A stretch of 64,000 bases of DNA, taken from contig NZ_FYEA01000006.1 in the NCBI RefSeq assembly GCF_900187605.1, positions 1 through 64,000 on the forward strand. The letters run 5' to 3'. The translations under genes and the position numbers were made by a program. Numbering within the stretch: position 1 is the first letter of the stretch; each line of letters begins with the position of its first letter. Shown here piece by piece: positions 25,516 to 34,303 of this stretch. This stretch comes from Pseudomonas sp. Irchel 3H7 (GTDB lineage Bacteria > Pseudomonadota > Gammaproteobacteria > Pseudomonadales > Pseudomonadaceae). The notes beneath the pieces were generated by a model, which was given only the letters and a program-made list of their open reading frames with translations, searched no databases and was not told where the DNA came from.

Positions 25516-25940
25516 AATTCCGTCGCAAGCCTCGGGAAACCATCGACATCAACCTCGCATCGCTGATCGATGTGGTGTTTATCCTGCTGCTGTTTTTCGT
25601 CGTGACCACCACGTTTACCCGTGAAACCCAGTTGCGCGTCGACCTGCCGGAAGCGGTCAGCGGCTCACCGGCCGAAGACCAGCAGCTCAAGCAGATTGAT
25701 GTGGCTATCAGCGCTGAGGGCGTGTTTTCGGTGAACAACAAGATTTTGCCGAAAAATGATCTGGCGACCCTGATGGAAGCCATGCAGAAAGAGTCCAACG
25801 GCGACACCAACATGCCGTTGTCGATCAGTGCCGATGGCAAGACTCAGCATCAATCAGTGATCACCGCCATGGACGCGGCCGGCAAGCTCGGTTTCAGCCA
25901 TCTGCGCATGACCACGGTCGAGGCGGCGCCGAAATCCTGA
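25512..25940 (+). CDS. exbD: ExbD/TolR biopolymer transport protein
   Basis: The 142-residue protein has one membrane helix (about 17-37, [17 protein letters not shown]) with the proton-carrying Asp in LIDVVF, and a periplasmic domain. The GTG start at 25512 lies in the exbB stop (GTGA), and its own stop overlaps lpxK (TGATG). It functions with the upstream ExbB. Confidence 0.93.
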   Translation: MKFRRKPRETIDINLASLIDVVFILLLFFVVTTTFTRETQLRVDLPEAVSGSPAEDQQLKQIDVAISAEGVFSVNNKILPKNDLATLMEAMQKESNGDTNMPLSISADGKTQHQSVITAMDAAGKLGFSHLRMTTVEAAPKS

Positions 25941-26950
25941 TGAGTCTGTCCGATCGTTTGCTAGCCGCGTGGTATCAGGGGCACCCGGCCCTGACGTTGC
26001 TGCGGCCGTTGGAGTTGTTGTACCGCCGCGTGGTGGTCAAAAAACGCCAGCGCTTTCTCGACGGTGAGGGCGAGATCTATCAGCCACCGGTGCCGTTAAT
26101 CGTCGTCGGCAACATCACCGTGGGTGGCACCGGCAAGACACCGATGATTCTCTGGCTGATCGAGCACTGTCGGCGCAGCGGCTTGCGCGTCGGCGTGGTC
26201 AGCCGTGGTTACGGTGCCAAACCGCCGCAGTTGCCGTGGCGGGTTGAGGCCGATCAAGCCGCCGACATTGCCGGAGACGAACCGCTGCTGATCGTCCAGC
26301 GCACCGGCGTACCGTTGATGATTGACCCCAATCGCAGCGCCGCCGTCAAAGCCTTGCTCGCCAGCGAACCGCTGGATCTGATCCTGTCGGATGACGGCAT
26401 GCAGCATTACCGTCTGGCGCGAGATCTGGAACTGGTGCTCATCGATGCCGCCCGTGGTCTGGGCAACAAGCGTTGTCTGCCGGCCGGACCGTTGCGGGAG
26501 CCGATCGAGCGCCTGCAAAGCGTCGACGGCGTGCTGTTCAATGGTGCCACTGAAGACCGAGACGACGGTTTTGCTTTCCGTCTGCAACCCACCGCGCTGG
26601 TCAATCTGCGCAGTGGCGAGCGCAAGTCGCTCGATCATTTCCCGTCCGGCCAGGCCGTGCACGCGGTCGCCGGGATCGGCAATCCGCAACGTTTCTTCAA
26701 TACCCTCGAAGCGCTAGACTGGCGCGCAGTGCCCCACGCGTTTGCCGATCACGCCGAATACAGCGTGCAGGCCTTGAATTTCACACCGTCATTGCCGTTG
26801 GTGATGACCGAAAAGGACGCGGTGAAGTGCCGTGCCTTCGCTACAGCCGACTGGTGGTATCTGGCGGTCGATGCCGTGCCGTCGCCGGCCTTCGTGGCCT
26901 GGTTTGACACGCAGCTGATGCGCCTGTTGCCCGATCGGCTTTTGCCTTAA
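25940..26950 (+). CDS. lpxK: Tetraacyldisaccharide 4'-kinase
   Basis: LpxK phosphorylates the 4' position of the lipid A disaccharide at the cytoplasmic face of the inner membrane. The 336-residue protein has the P-loop [13 protein letters not shown] (about 57-68), [11 protein letters not shown], and [20 protein letters not shown], the LpxK catalytic region. The start overlaps the exbD stop by one base. It heads the part of the operon that supplies lipid A and KDO. Confidence 0.96.
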   Translation: MSLSDRLLAAWYQGHPALTLLRPLELLYRRVVVKKRQRFLDGEGEIYQPPVPLIVVGNITVGGTGKTPMILWLIEHCRRSGLRVGVVSRGYGAKPPQLPWRVEADQAADIAGDEPLLIVQRTGVPLMIDPNRSAAVKALLASEPLDLILSDDGMQHYRLARDLELVLIDAARGLGNKRCLPAGPLREPIERLQSVDGVLFNGATEDRDDGFAFRLQPTALVNLRSGERKSLDHFPSGQAVHAVAGIGNPQRFFNTLEALDWRAVPHAFADHAEYSVQALNFTPSLPLVMTEKDAVKCRAFATADWWYLAVDAVPSPAFVAWFDTQLMRLLPDRLLP

Positions 26951-26971
26951 CTCTTTACTCAGGGAATGTTC

Positions 26972-27157
26972 ATGGACACCAAATTGCTCGATATCCTCGC
27001 GTGCCCGATCTGCAAAGGCCCGCTCAAGCTCAGCGCCGACAAGACCGAGTTGATCAGCAAGGGCGCCGGTCTGGCATACCCGATCCGCGACGGCATCCCG
27101 GTGATGCTCGAAAGCGAAGCCCGTACCCTGACCACCGACGAGCGTCTGGATAAATGA
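26972..27157 (+). CDS. Trm112/YcaR-family small protein
   Basis: A 61-residue protein with CPIC (Cys11, Cys14) near the N terminus and [12 protein letters not shown] in the second half, the signature of the YcaR/Trm112 family. Eukaryotic Trm112 activates methyltransferases; the bacterial role between lpxK and kdsB is not established. ATG 26972 is chosen over ATG 26966 because AGGGA would be too close to the latter. Its stop overlaps kdsB. Confidence 0.93.
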   Translation: MDTKLLDILACPICKGPLKLSADKTELISKGAGLAYPIRDGIPVMLESEARTLTTDERLDK

Positions 27158-27918
27158 CCACTGCCTTCACCGTTGTCATCCCGTCACGTTTCGCCTCGAC
27201 CCGTCTGCCGGGCAAACCGCTGCTGGACATCGCCGGCAAGCCGATGATCCAGCACGTCTGGGAACAGGCGAGCAAAAGCAGCGCCAGCCGCGTGGTGGTT
27301 GCGACTGACGATGCGCGCATCGTCGAGGCCTGCGAGGCCTTTGGCGCCGAAGTGGTGCTGACCCGTGAAGACCATAATTCCGGCACCGACCGTCTGGCCG
27401 AAGTCGCGGCGAAACTGGGCCTCGAGCCTAACGCGATCGTGGTCAACGTGCAGGGTGACGAGCCGCTGATTCCACCGAGCGTGATCGATCAGGTCGCCGC
27501 CAACCTCGCCACCCACACCGAAGCGCGCATGGCCACGCTGGCCGAGCCGATCGAGGACGTGGAAACCCTGTTCAATCCGAACGTGGTCAAGGTCGTCAGT
27601 GACATCAACGGTCTGGCGCTGACCTTCAGCCGCGCGACCTTGCCGTGGGCACGCGATGCGTTTGCCAAGAGCCGCGAGCAACTGCCGGAAGGCGTGCCGT
27701 ATCGTCGCCACATCGGCATTTATGCCTACCGCGCCGGTTTCCTTCAGGATTTCGTCAACTGGGGGCCGTGCTGGCTGGAAAACACTGAATCCCTCGAGCA
27801 ACTGCGTGCCCTGTGGCACGGCGTGCGCATTCATGTTGCTGACGCGTTGATCGCGCCACCGACCGGAGTTGACACCGTCGAAGACCTTGAGCGCGTTCGT
27901 CGCCTGCTGGAGGCCTGA
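27154..27918 (+). CDS. kdsB: 3-deoxy-manno-octulosonate cytidylyltransferase
   Basis: KdsB activates KDO as CMP-KDO for attachment to lipid A. The 254-residue protein has the nucleotide-binding start [32 protein letters not shown] and the later motifs [12 protein letters not shown] and [10 protein letters not shown]. The ATG overlaps the Trm112 gene by four bases and the stop overlaps the phosphatase gene by one base. Confidence 0.97.
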   Translation: MTTAFTVVIPSRFASTRLPGKPLLDIAGKPMIQHVWEQASKSSASRVVVATDDARIVEACEAFGAEVVLTREDHNSGTDRLAEVAAKLGLEPNAIVVNVQGDEPLIPPSVIDQVAANLATHTEARMATLAEPIEDVETLFNPNVVKVVSDINGLALTFSRATLPWARDAFAKSREQLPEGVPYRRHIGIYAYRAGFLQDFVNWGPCWLENTESLEQLRALWHGVRIHVADALIAPPTGVDTVEDLERVRRLLEA

Positions 27919-28382
27919 TGCGCGTTCTGTTTGTGTGCCTGGGCAATATTTGCCGTTCGCCCACCGCTGAAGGCGTGTTGCGCCACAAACTGCGTAAAGC
28001 GGGGCTGGCGGATCAGGTTGAAGTGGCCTCCGCCGGCACCGGTGACTGGCACGTCGGCAATCCGCCAGACAAACGCAGCCAGGCCGCCGCCAAAGTGCGC
28101 GGTTATGACTTGTCGGCGCAACGCGCGCAGCAGGTCAGCCGTGCTGACTTCGCCAGTTACGATCTGATTCTGGCCATGGATAACAGCAACCTGCGCAACC
28201 TCAAAGCCTTGCAACCATCCACCGGCAAGGCTGAACTGGATCTGTTCCTGCGCCGTTATGCCGGGCTGGTCGATGAAGTGCCGGATCCGTATTACGACGG
28301 TGATCAGGGTTTCGAGCAGGTATTGGATCTGATCGAAGCGGCCTGTGACCAACTGCTGATCGAAGTGAAGGGCCGGTTATGA
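27918..28382 (+). CDS. Low-molecular-weight protein tyrosine phosphatase
   Basis: The 154-residue enzyme has the P-loop CLGNICRS (Cys7, Arg13) at the extreme N terminus and the general acid Asp123 in DPYYDG near the C terminus, as in LMW-PTPs. Its place in the kdsB-murB operon is conserved in pseudomonads, but its protein substrate is unknown. The start overlaps kdsB by one base (TGATG) and the end overlaps murB (ATGA). Confidence 0.93.
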   Translation: MRVLFVCLGNICRSPTAEGVLRHKLRKAGLADQVEVASAGTGDWHVGNPPDKRSQAAAKVRGYDLSAQRAQQVSRADFASYDLILAMDNSNLRNLKALQPSTGKAELDLFLRRYAGLVDEVPDPYYDGDQGFEQVLDLIEAACDQLLIEVKGRL

Positions 28383-29398
28383 GTTTGCAGGTGCAACCGC
28401 AGGTTTCCCTGAAACCGTTCAACAGTTTTGGCGTAGATGTTCGCGCGCAACTGTTCGCCGAGGCCCATAGCGACGCCGATGTCCGTGAGGCGTTGGCTTA
28501 TGCGAAAACACATGACGTGCCAATGCTGGTGATCGGCGGTGGCAGCAACTTGCTGCTGACCGCAGATATCCCGGCGCTGGTGCTGCGCATGGCGACGCGG
28601 GGGATCCGCGTGGTCAGTGATGACGGCAATCGTGTGGTGATCGAAGCTGAAGCCGGCGAGCCTTGGCATCCCTTTGTGCAATACACGCTGGCGCAGGGTT
28701 TTTCCGGACTGGAAAACCTCAGCCTGATTCCCGGCACCGTCGGCGCTGCGCCAATGCAGAACATCGGTGCCTACGGTGTCGAGATCAAGGATGTGTTTGC
28801 CGGATTGACCGCGCTGGATCGCCAGACCGGCGAGTTGCGCGACTTCAGCCTCGAAGAGTGCAACTTTGCCTACCGCGACAGCCTGTTCAAGCAGCAGCCT
28901 GGGCGTTGGTTGATTCTGCGCGTGCGCTTCAAACTGGATCGCGTCGCGCATCTGCATCTGGAATACGGCCCGGTGCGTCAGCGCCTGACCGAGCAGGGTA
29001 TCGAGCAGCCGACGCCAAGTGACGTCAGTCGCGCCATCTGCAGCATCCGCAGTGAAAAACTGCCGGACCCGGCGGTGCTTGGCAATGCCGGCAGCTTCTT
29101 CAAGAATCCGCTGGTGACGGCGGCCGTCGTCGCGCAAATCAAAACGCAGCACCCGGACGTGGTGGCTTACGCGCAACCGGACGGGCAGATGAAACTGGCG
29201 GCGGGTTGGCTGATCGAGCGTGCCGGCTGGAAAGGTTTCCGTGAGGCCGATGCCGGCGTGCATAAATTGCAGGCGCTGGTGCTGGTCAACTACGGCGCGG
29301 CAACCGGTTTGCAACTGCTCGACCTCGCGCAACGCATCCAGAAAGACATTGCCGAACGTTTCGATGTCGAGCTGGAGATGGAGCCTAACCGCTATTGA
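28379..29398 (+). CDS. murB: UDP-N-acetylenolpyruvoylglucosamine reductase
   Basis: MurB reduces the enolpyruvyl group to lactate in UDP-MurNAc synthesis with NADPH and FAD. The 339-residue length fits type I (E. coli-like) MurB. FAD-binding sequences MLVIGGGSNLLL and GLENLSLIPGTVGAAPMQNIGAYGVE, and the catalytic region RDSLFK and NAGSFFKNP, are present. It is the last gene of the exbB-murB operon, followed by an intrinsic terminator. Confidence 0.97.
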   Translation: MSLQVQPQVSLKPFNSFGVDVRAQLFAEAHSDADVREALAYAKTHDVPMLVIGGGSNLLLTADIPALVLRMATRGIRVVSDDGNRVVIEAEAGEPWHPFVQYTLAQGFSGLENLSLIPGTVGAAPMQNIGAYGVEIKDVFAGLTALDRQTGELRDFSLEECNFAYRDSLFKQQPGRWLILRVRFKLDRVAHLHLEYGPVRQRLTEQGIEQPTPSDVSRAICSIRSEKLPDPAVLGNAGSFFKNPLVTAAVVAQIKTQHPDVVAYAQPDGQMKLAAGWLIERAGWKGFREADAGVHKLQALVLVNYGAATGLQLLDLAQRIQKDIAERFDVELEMEPNRY

Positions 29399-29423
29399 GG
29401 CTACGCTTTCAAAAGCGCCACCC

Positions 29424-29460
29424 AAAGCCCTGCACTGATAAAAAGTGCAGGGCTTTTTTG
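29424..29460 (+). terminator. Terminator after murB
   Basis: AAAGCCCTGCAC, loop TGATAAAAA, GTGCAGGGCTTTTTT. Confidence 0.95.
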
Positions 29461-29646
29461 TTAACGCTGGGTTAACTTAGCGAGCTAACGATAACCGTCA
29501 TTTGCTCCACCAAAGGCCCGGTGCAGACGTTCCCGTCGGCACGAGAGAGCCTGATTAGCCTGAGTCGATCTGCGTGAACCACACCGCTGATTTTCCGGCG
29601 GCAGATTGCTCGACCCCATAACCACTAAAAATATGCGGGCGTGCCC

Positions 29647-30117
29647 ATGATTACCCTGAAACTCAACGGTCAAGACCATCCCCTCGATGTCACCGAAGAC
29701 ATGCCGCTGTTGTGGGCGATTCGTGATGTCGCCGGTTACAACGGCACCAAATTCGGCTGCGGCATGGGCCTGTGTGGCGCGTGCACCATTCATATCGATG
29801 GCTTGCCCGCGCGCAGTTGCATCACGCCGATCGGCTCGGTGGTCGGACAGAACGTCACCACCATCGATAACCTGCACGCCGACCCGGTGGGTCAGGTCGT
29901 CCAGCAAGCCTGGCTGGACACCGCTGTAGCCCAATGCGGTTTCTGTCAGGGCGGGCAAATCATGTCGGCCACCGCGTTGCTCAAGACCAACCCGAACCCG
30001 AGCGACGAGCAGATCGAAGAAGCCATGGTCGGCAATATTTGTCGCTGCGGCACCTACAACCGAATCAAAACCGCTATTCGTCAGGCCTCCACTCACTTGA
30101 AGGAGGCCAAGGCATGA
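29647..30117 (+). CDS. Small [2Fe-2S] subunit of a molybdenum hydroxylase
   Basis: The 156-residue electron-transfer subunit has a plant-type cluster (Cys38, Cys43, Cys46, Cys58 in GCGMGLCGAC and RSC) and the xanthine-oxidase-type second cluster (Cys97, Cys100 in QCGFCQGGQ; Cys132, Cys134 in ICRCGTY). It passes electrons from the molybdenum subunit encoded next, as in isoquinoline 1-oxidoreductase (IorAB) and aldehyde oxidases. ATG 29647 is preferred to GTG 29641. The stop overlaps the large-subunit start (ATGA). Confidence 0.94.
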   Translation: MITLKLNGQDHPLDVTEDMPLLWAIRDVAGYNGTKFGCGMGLCGACTIHIDGLPARSCITPIGSVVGQNVTTIDNLHADPVGQVVQQAWLDTAVAQCGFCQGGQIMSATALLKTNPNPSDEQIEEAMVGNICRCGTYNRIKTAIRQASTHLKEAKA

Positions 30118-32435
30118 GCCGTCTTCCGAATGATTTCGCCCTGAGCAATCTCAGCCGTCGCGGTTTTCTCAAAGGCGTCGGCGCCACCGGTGCGCTGGTG
30201 CTGGCGGCGAGTTGGGGCTGGCAGGATGCGTTGGCCGAGGACAAACCGAAACAGTTCGGCGCCGATGGCATGCCTAATGGCTGGATCGATGATCCGAAGG
30301 TCTACGTCAGCATCGCCGCTGACGGCACCGTCACCGTGGTCTGCAACCGTTCGGAAATGGGCCAGGGCGTGCGCACCAGTCTGACCATGGTCGTTGCCGA
30401 CGAGTTGGAAGCCGACTGGGCGCACGTCAAAGTGCAACAGGCGCCGGGCGATGAAGTGCGTTTCGGTAACCAGGATACTGACGGTTCGCGCAGCATGCGT
30501 CATTGGTACGAGCCGATGCGACGTTGTGGCGCGGCGGCGCGGACCATGCTCGAGCAAGCTGCCGCTACGCAGTGGAAAGTGCCGGTCGGCGAATGCCACG
30601 CGCAGTTGCATAAAGTGCTGCACAAACCGTCCGGCCGTGAACTGGGCTATGGCGAACTCGCCGCTGCCGCCAGTGCGTTGCCAGTGCCGGCGCGTGATAG
30701 TCTGCGCCTCAAGCAACCGTCGGAATTTCGCTACATCGGCAAGGAAGGCAGCAAAGCCATCGACGGTGACGACATCGTCAACGGTCGTGCCGTGTACGGC
30801 GCCGATGTGCATTTCGATGGCATGTTGTACGCGACCATCGCCCGTCCGGCGGTGTACGGCGGCAAGGTCAAATCGCTGGATGACAGCGCCGCGCTGAAAG
30901 TCCCTGGCGTACTCAAAGTGCTGCAGATCGAAAGTCGCCCGTTGCCTTCGGAATTCCAACCGTTGGGCGGTGTGGCCGTGGTGGCCAGCAATACCTGGGC
31001 AGCGATCAAGGGCCGCGAGGCGCTGAAAATCGAATGGGACGATGGGCCGAACGCCAGTTATGACTCGATCGCCTATCGCAAGGAACTGGAAGCTGCGTCG
31101 CTGAAGCCTGGCAAGGTGGTGCGCAACACCGGCGATATCGACAAGGCCTTGAGCGGCGCCGCGAGTACGCTCGAAGCTTCGTATTACCTGCCGCACCTGG
31201 CGCAGGCACCGATGGAGCCCATGGTCGCCATCGCCCGTTACAAGGATGGCGTTTGCGAAGCGTGGGCGCCGAGTCAGGCGCCACAAGTCACCCGTGAGCG
31301 AATCGGCGAGCGCCTTGGTTTGCCGTTCGACAATGTCACCTTCAACGTCACCTTGCTTGGCGGCGGTTTCGGCCGCAAGTCGAAACCGGACTTCGTCGTT
31401 GAAGCAGCGATTCTCGCCAAAGAGTTTCCCGGTAAAGCCGTGCGGGTGCAGTGGACGCGTGAAGATGACATCCACAACTCGTATTTCCACACTGTGTCTG
31501 CTGAGTACCTCAAGGCGGGCGTGGCCAAGGACGGTATGCCGTCCGGTTGGCTGCATCGCACCGTGGCACCGAGCATCACTGCGTTGTTCGCGCCGGGCAT
31601 GAACCATGAAGCGGCATTCGAACTGGGCATGGGCTTCACCAACATGGCCTACGCGATTCCCAATGTGCGTCTGGAAAATCCCGAAGCCACCGTGCACACG
31701 CGAGTCGGCTGGTATCGCTCGGTGTCGAACATTCCCCATGGTTTCGCGATCCAGAGTTTCGTCGATGAGCTGGCGCACAAGGCCGGCGAAGATCCGCTCA
31801 AATACCAGATCAAACTGCTCGGCCCGGATCGCCAGATCGACCCGCGCACCTTGAGCGAAGAGTGGAACTACGGCGAATCGCCCGAGCGTTATCCAATCGA
31901 TACCGGGCGCATGCGCACCGTGCTGGAAACCGCCGCGAAAGCAGCCGGTTGGGGACGCAAACTGCCGAAGGGCCGTGGTCTGGGTCTGGCGGTGCATTAC
32001 AGCTTCGTCACCTATGTGGCGGCGGTGATTGAGGTTGAAGTAAAAGACGACGGTACGCTGATCGTGCACAAGGCTGACATTGCCGTGGACTGCGGGCCGC
32101 AGATCAACCCCGAGCGCATTCGTTCGCAGTTCGAAGGCGCTTGCGTGATGGGCTTGGGCAACGCGGTGCTGGGCGAAATCAGCTTCAAGGACGGCAAGGT
32201 GCAGCAGGACAACTTCCACATGTACGAAGTGGCGCGCATGTCGCTGGCGCCGAAGGAAGTTGCCGTGCATCTGGTGACACCGCCGGGCGACGTGCCGTTG
32301 GGCGGCGTTGGCGAACCGGGCGTGCCACCGATTGCGCCGGCACTGTGCAACGCGATCTTCGCCGCCACCGGCAAGCGCATCCGCAATCTGCCGGTGCGTT
32401 ATCAGTTGCAGGGCTGGCAGAAGGCAGAGGCGTAA
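30114..32435 (+). CDS. Molybdopterin-binding large subunit of a xanthine dehydrogenase-family hydroxylase (IorB-like)
   Basis: The 773-residue catalytic subunit starts with a twin-arginine signal ([24 protein letters not shown], Arg15-Arg16), so the enzyme should be exported folded to the periplasm, as in IorB-type enzymes. Moco-binding landmarks include [27 protein letters not shown] and, near residue 733, [14 protein letters not shown] with the catalytic Glu. No FAD subunit is encoded nearby, typical of the two-subunit class that feeds electrons to cytochromes. Substrates of relatives are aldehydes and N-heterocycles; which applies here is not known. ATG 30114 overlaps the small-subunit stop. 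Confidence 0.92.
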   Translation: MSRLPNDFALSNLSRRGFLKGVGATGALVLAASWGWQDALAEDKPKQFGADGMPNGWIDDPKVYVSIAADGTVTVVCNRSEMGQGVRTSLTMVVADELEADWAHVKVQQAPGDEVRFGNQDTDGSRSMRHWYEPMRRCGAAARTMLEQAAATQWKVPVGECHAQLHKVLHKPSGRELGYGELAAAASALPVPARDSLRLKQPSEFRYIGKEGSKAIDGDDIVNGRAVYGADVHFDGMLYATIARPAVYGGKVKSLDDSAALKVPGVLKVLQIESRPLPSEFQPLGGVAVVASNTWAAIKGREALKIEWDDGPNASYDSIAYRKELEAASLKPGKVVRNTGDIDKALSGAASTLEASYYLPHLAQAPMEPMVAIARYKDGVCEAWAPSQAPQVTRERIGERLGLPFDNVTFNVTLLGGGFGRKSKPDFVVEAAILAKEFPGKAVRVQWTREDDIHNSYFHTVSAEYLKAGVAKDGMPSGWLHRTVAPSITALFAPGMNHEAAFELGMGFTNMAYAIPNVRLENPEATVHTRVGWYRSVSNIPHGFAIQSFVDELAHKAGEDPLKYQIKLLGPDRQIDPRTLSEEWNYGESPERYPIDTGRMRTVLETAAKAAGWGRKLPKGRGLGLAVHYSFVTYVAAVIEVEVKDDGTLIVHKADIAVDCGPQINPERIRSQFEGACVMGLGNAVLGEISFKDGKVQQDNFHMYEVARMSLAPKEVAVHLVTPPGDVPLGGVGEPGVPPIAPALCNAIFAATGKRIRNLPVRYQLQGWQKAEA

Positions 32436-33415
32436 TGGACAGCGTCGACCTCAATGTCCTGCGCAGCGTCCTCGAATGGCGCCGCGCCGGGCAGCGGGTG
32501 GTGCTGTTCAGCGTGGTGCAGACCTGGGGCACTGCGCCCCGGGCGCCCGGCGCCATGCTCGCCTTGCGCGAGGATGGCGTGGTGATTGGTTCGGTGTCGG
32601 GCGGCTGCGTCGAGGATGACTTGATCGCCCGCCTGCACGATGGACGGATCGCCACCGATGGGCCGCCGGTGCAGTTGATTACTTATGGCGTCACGCGTGA
32701 AGAGGCGGCGCGCTTTGGCTTGCCTTGCGGCGGCACGTTGCGCCTGACCGAAGAGCGCGTCGGCGACCCTGCCTGGGTTGCCGAATTGCTGGCCCGTTGT
32801 GAGGCTCACGAGATCGTTGCTCGCGAACTGAACATCGAAACCGGCGAAGTGCTTCTGTCACCGGCGAGCAAAAGCGATGCGCTGGAATTCGATGGCAAAA
32901 CCCTGCGCGCCATTTACGGTCCGCGCTGGCGTCTGCTGTTGATCGGCGCCGGCCAGTTGTCCCGCTACGTCGCGGACATGGCTCGACTGCTGGATTTCGA
33001 GGTATTGATCTGCGATCCGCGCACCGAGTTTGTCTACGGTTGGGAGGAGCATCACGGGCGTTTCGTCCCGGGCATGCCAGATGACGCGGTGCTGAGCATC
33101 CAGACCGATGAGCGCACGGCGATTGTCGCGCTGACTCACGATCCGCGTCTGGATGACATGGCATTGCTGACGGCGCTGGATTCGCCAGCCTTCTATGTTG
33201 GCGCGCTCGGCTCGCGGGTCAACAGTCAGAAACGTCGGGAGAATCTCGCTCAGCTAGGCTTGTCGGTAGAGGCGATCAATCGACTGCACGGGCCGATCGG
33301 CTTGCACATCGGCAGTCATTCGCCGGCGGAAATTGCCTTGTCGTTGTTGGCGGAAATCGTCGCAATCAAGAACGGCGTCGAACTGAAGCAGAAAAAAACC
33401 CTGGAGGGCACATGA
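32435..33415 (+). CDS. XdhC-family maturation factor
   Basis: The 326-residue cytoplasmic protein has an N-terminal XdhC/CoxI domain (VVQTWGTAPRAPGAMLALREDGVVIGSVSGGCVEDDL) and a C-terminal Rossmann domain (LLLIGAGQLSRYVADMARLLDFEVLICDPR; YVGALGSRVNSQKRRENL). XdhC proteins bind the molybdenum cofactor, promote its sulfuration and insert it into the hydroxylase. The ATG overlaps the large-subunit stop by one base, and its own end overlaps the MocA-like gene, consistent with dedicated maturation of this enzyme. Confidence 0.92.
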   Translation: MDSVDLNVLRSVLEWRRAGQRVVLFSVVQTWGTAPRAPGAMLALREDGVVIGSVSGGCVEDDLIARLHDGRIATDGPPVQLITYGVTREEAARFGLPCGGTLRLTEERVGDPAWVAELLARCEAHEIVARELNIETGEVLLSPASKSDALEFDGKTLRAIYGPRWRLLLIGAGQLSRYVADMARLLDFEVLICDPRTEFVYGWEEHHGRFVPGMPDDAVLSIQTDERTAIVALTHDPRLDDMALLTALDSPAFYVGALGSRVNSQKRRENLAQLGLSVEAINRLHGPIGLHIGSHSPAEIALSLLAEIVAIKNGVELKQKKTLEGT

Positions 33416-34008
33416 GTCGATCCATTGCAGTGATTGTGCTGGCGGCGGGCGAGGGCAGTCGCTTTCGCCAGGTGGCGGGTGCCGACAAGGACAAGTTGCT
33501 GGCTGACTGCACCGGGCGGGATGGTGCGGTGCGTTCGGTGATCGAGCAGGTGCTGGTGAATCTGCCGGCCAGTCTGGACAAGCGCGTGCTGGTGACGACC
33601 GAGGCACGGCCGCAGGTGATGCGCATGGCGCAGGCTTATGGTTGTGACGTGGTCTCGATCGAATCGACCGGGATGGGGGACAGTATTGCCGCTGGCATTG
33701 CCGCGTGCCCGGATGCTGATGGCTGGTTGATTGTGCTGGGGGATATGCCGTTTATCTTGCCGTCGAGTATTGAGCGTGTGGTTGCGGCGATTGCTGACGA
33801 TGCGGTGAGTGTACCGGTGCAGGATGGCGAGTTTGGTCACCCTGTGGGGTTTGGTCGATCGTTTGGTCCGGGGTTGCAGGGGTTGAGCGGTGATCGTGGG
33901 GCTCGGCCTTTGTTCAAGCAGGGTAGGGTGGTGGAGATTGCTGTCGATGACCCTGGTGTGCTGTGGGATATCGATGTGCCTGAGGCTTTGGTTTTTGCCT
34001 CGTCTTGA
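33412..34008 (+). CDS. MocA-like molybdenum cofactor nucleotidyltransferase
   Basis: This 198-residue nucleotidyltransferase has the MobA/MocA N-terminal loop VIVLAAGEGSRFRQVAGADKDKLL and GWLIVLGDMPFI, with HPVGFGRSF and DIDVPEAL towards the C terminus. MocA attaches CMP to molybdopterin to give the MCD form used by xanthine-dehydrogenase-family enzymes, which fits its place at the end of this operon. It overlaps XdhC by four bases. The last 100 codons end mostly in G or T and include rarer codons, unlike the first half. Confidence 0.88.
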   Translation: MSRSIAVIVLAAGEGSRFRQVAGADKDKLLADCTGRDGAVRSVIEQVLVNLPASLDKRVLVTTEARPQVMRMAQAYGCDVVSIESTGMGDSIAAGIAACPDADGWLIVLGDMPFILPSSIERVVAAIADDAVSVPVQDGEFGHPVGFGRSFGPGLQGLSGDRGARPLFKQGRVVEIAVDDPGVLWDIDVPEALVFASS

Positions 34009-34031
34009 GGTCTGTGTGAATTCCTTAGAAG

Positions 34032-34219
34032 CCCTCACCCTAGCCCTCCCGAAACGTCGGACCGCCCAGAGGGAGAGGGGACTGACCGACGTGTTCTTTC
34101 GAGGTGCACCGACCCAAACTTCGAGTCGAGCACCGGCCTTGAAGTACACGGAGATCGGCTCCCTTTCCCCCTCGCCCCCTGGGGTCGGTCCGACGTTTCG
34201 GGAGGGCTGGGGTGAGGGG
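34032..34219. repeat. MITE-like inverted-repeat element (CCCTCACCCTAGCCCTC family)
   Basis: The ends CCCTCACCCTAGCCCTCCCG and CGGGAGGGCTGGGGTGAGGG are inverted copies that extend inward through AAACGTCGGACC/GGTCCGACGTTT, giving arms of more than 30 bases around a 120-bp unique centre. No coding signal is present. A relative with the same tips but a different inner palindrome lies at 61987-62200. Confidence 0.85.
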
Positions 34220-34252
34220 GGAATCTAGAATCCACCACAAAAATCGATGCAT

Positions 34253-34289
34253 AAAAAAGCCCCGCCTGAATAATCAGGCGGGGCTTTTT
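34253..34289. terminator. Bidirectional terminator between the MocA-like gene and rne
   Basis: AAAAGCCCCGCCTGA and TCAGGCGGGGCTTTT form a 15-bp arm pair with a four-base loop (ATAA); it serves the minus-strand rne transcript 15 bp past its stop. Confidence 0.95.
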
Positions 34290-34303
34290 AACGGCTTTGG
34301 GAA

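Noticed and set aside
30093..32270. 725-codon antisense frame in the molybdenum hydroxylase gene
   Set aside because: No domain match or ribosome site; the plus-strand gene explains the region fully.
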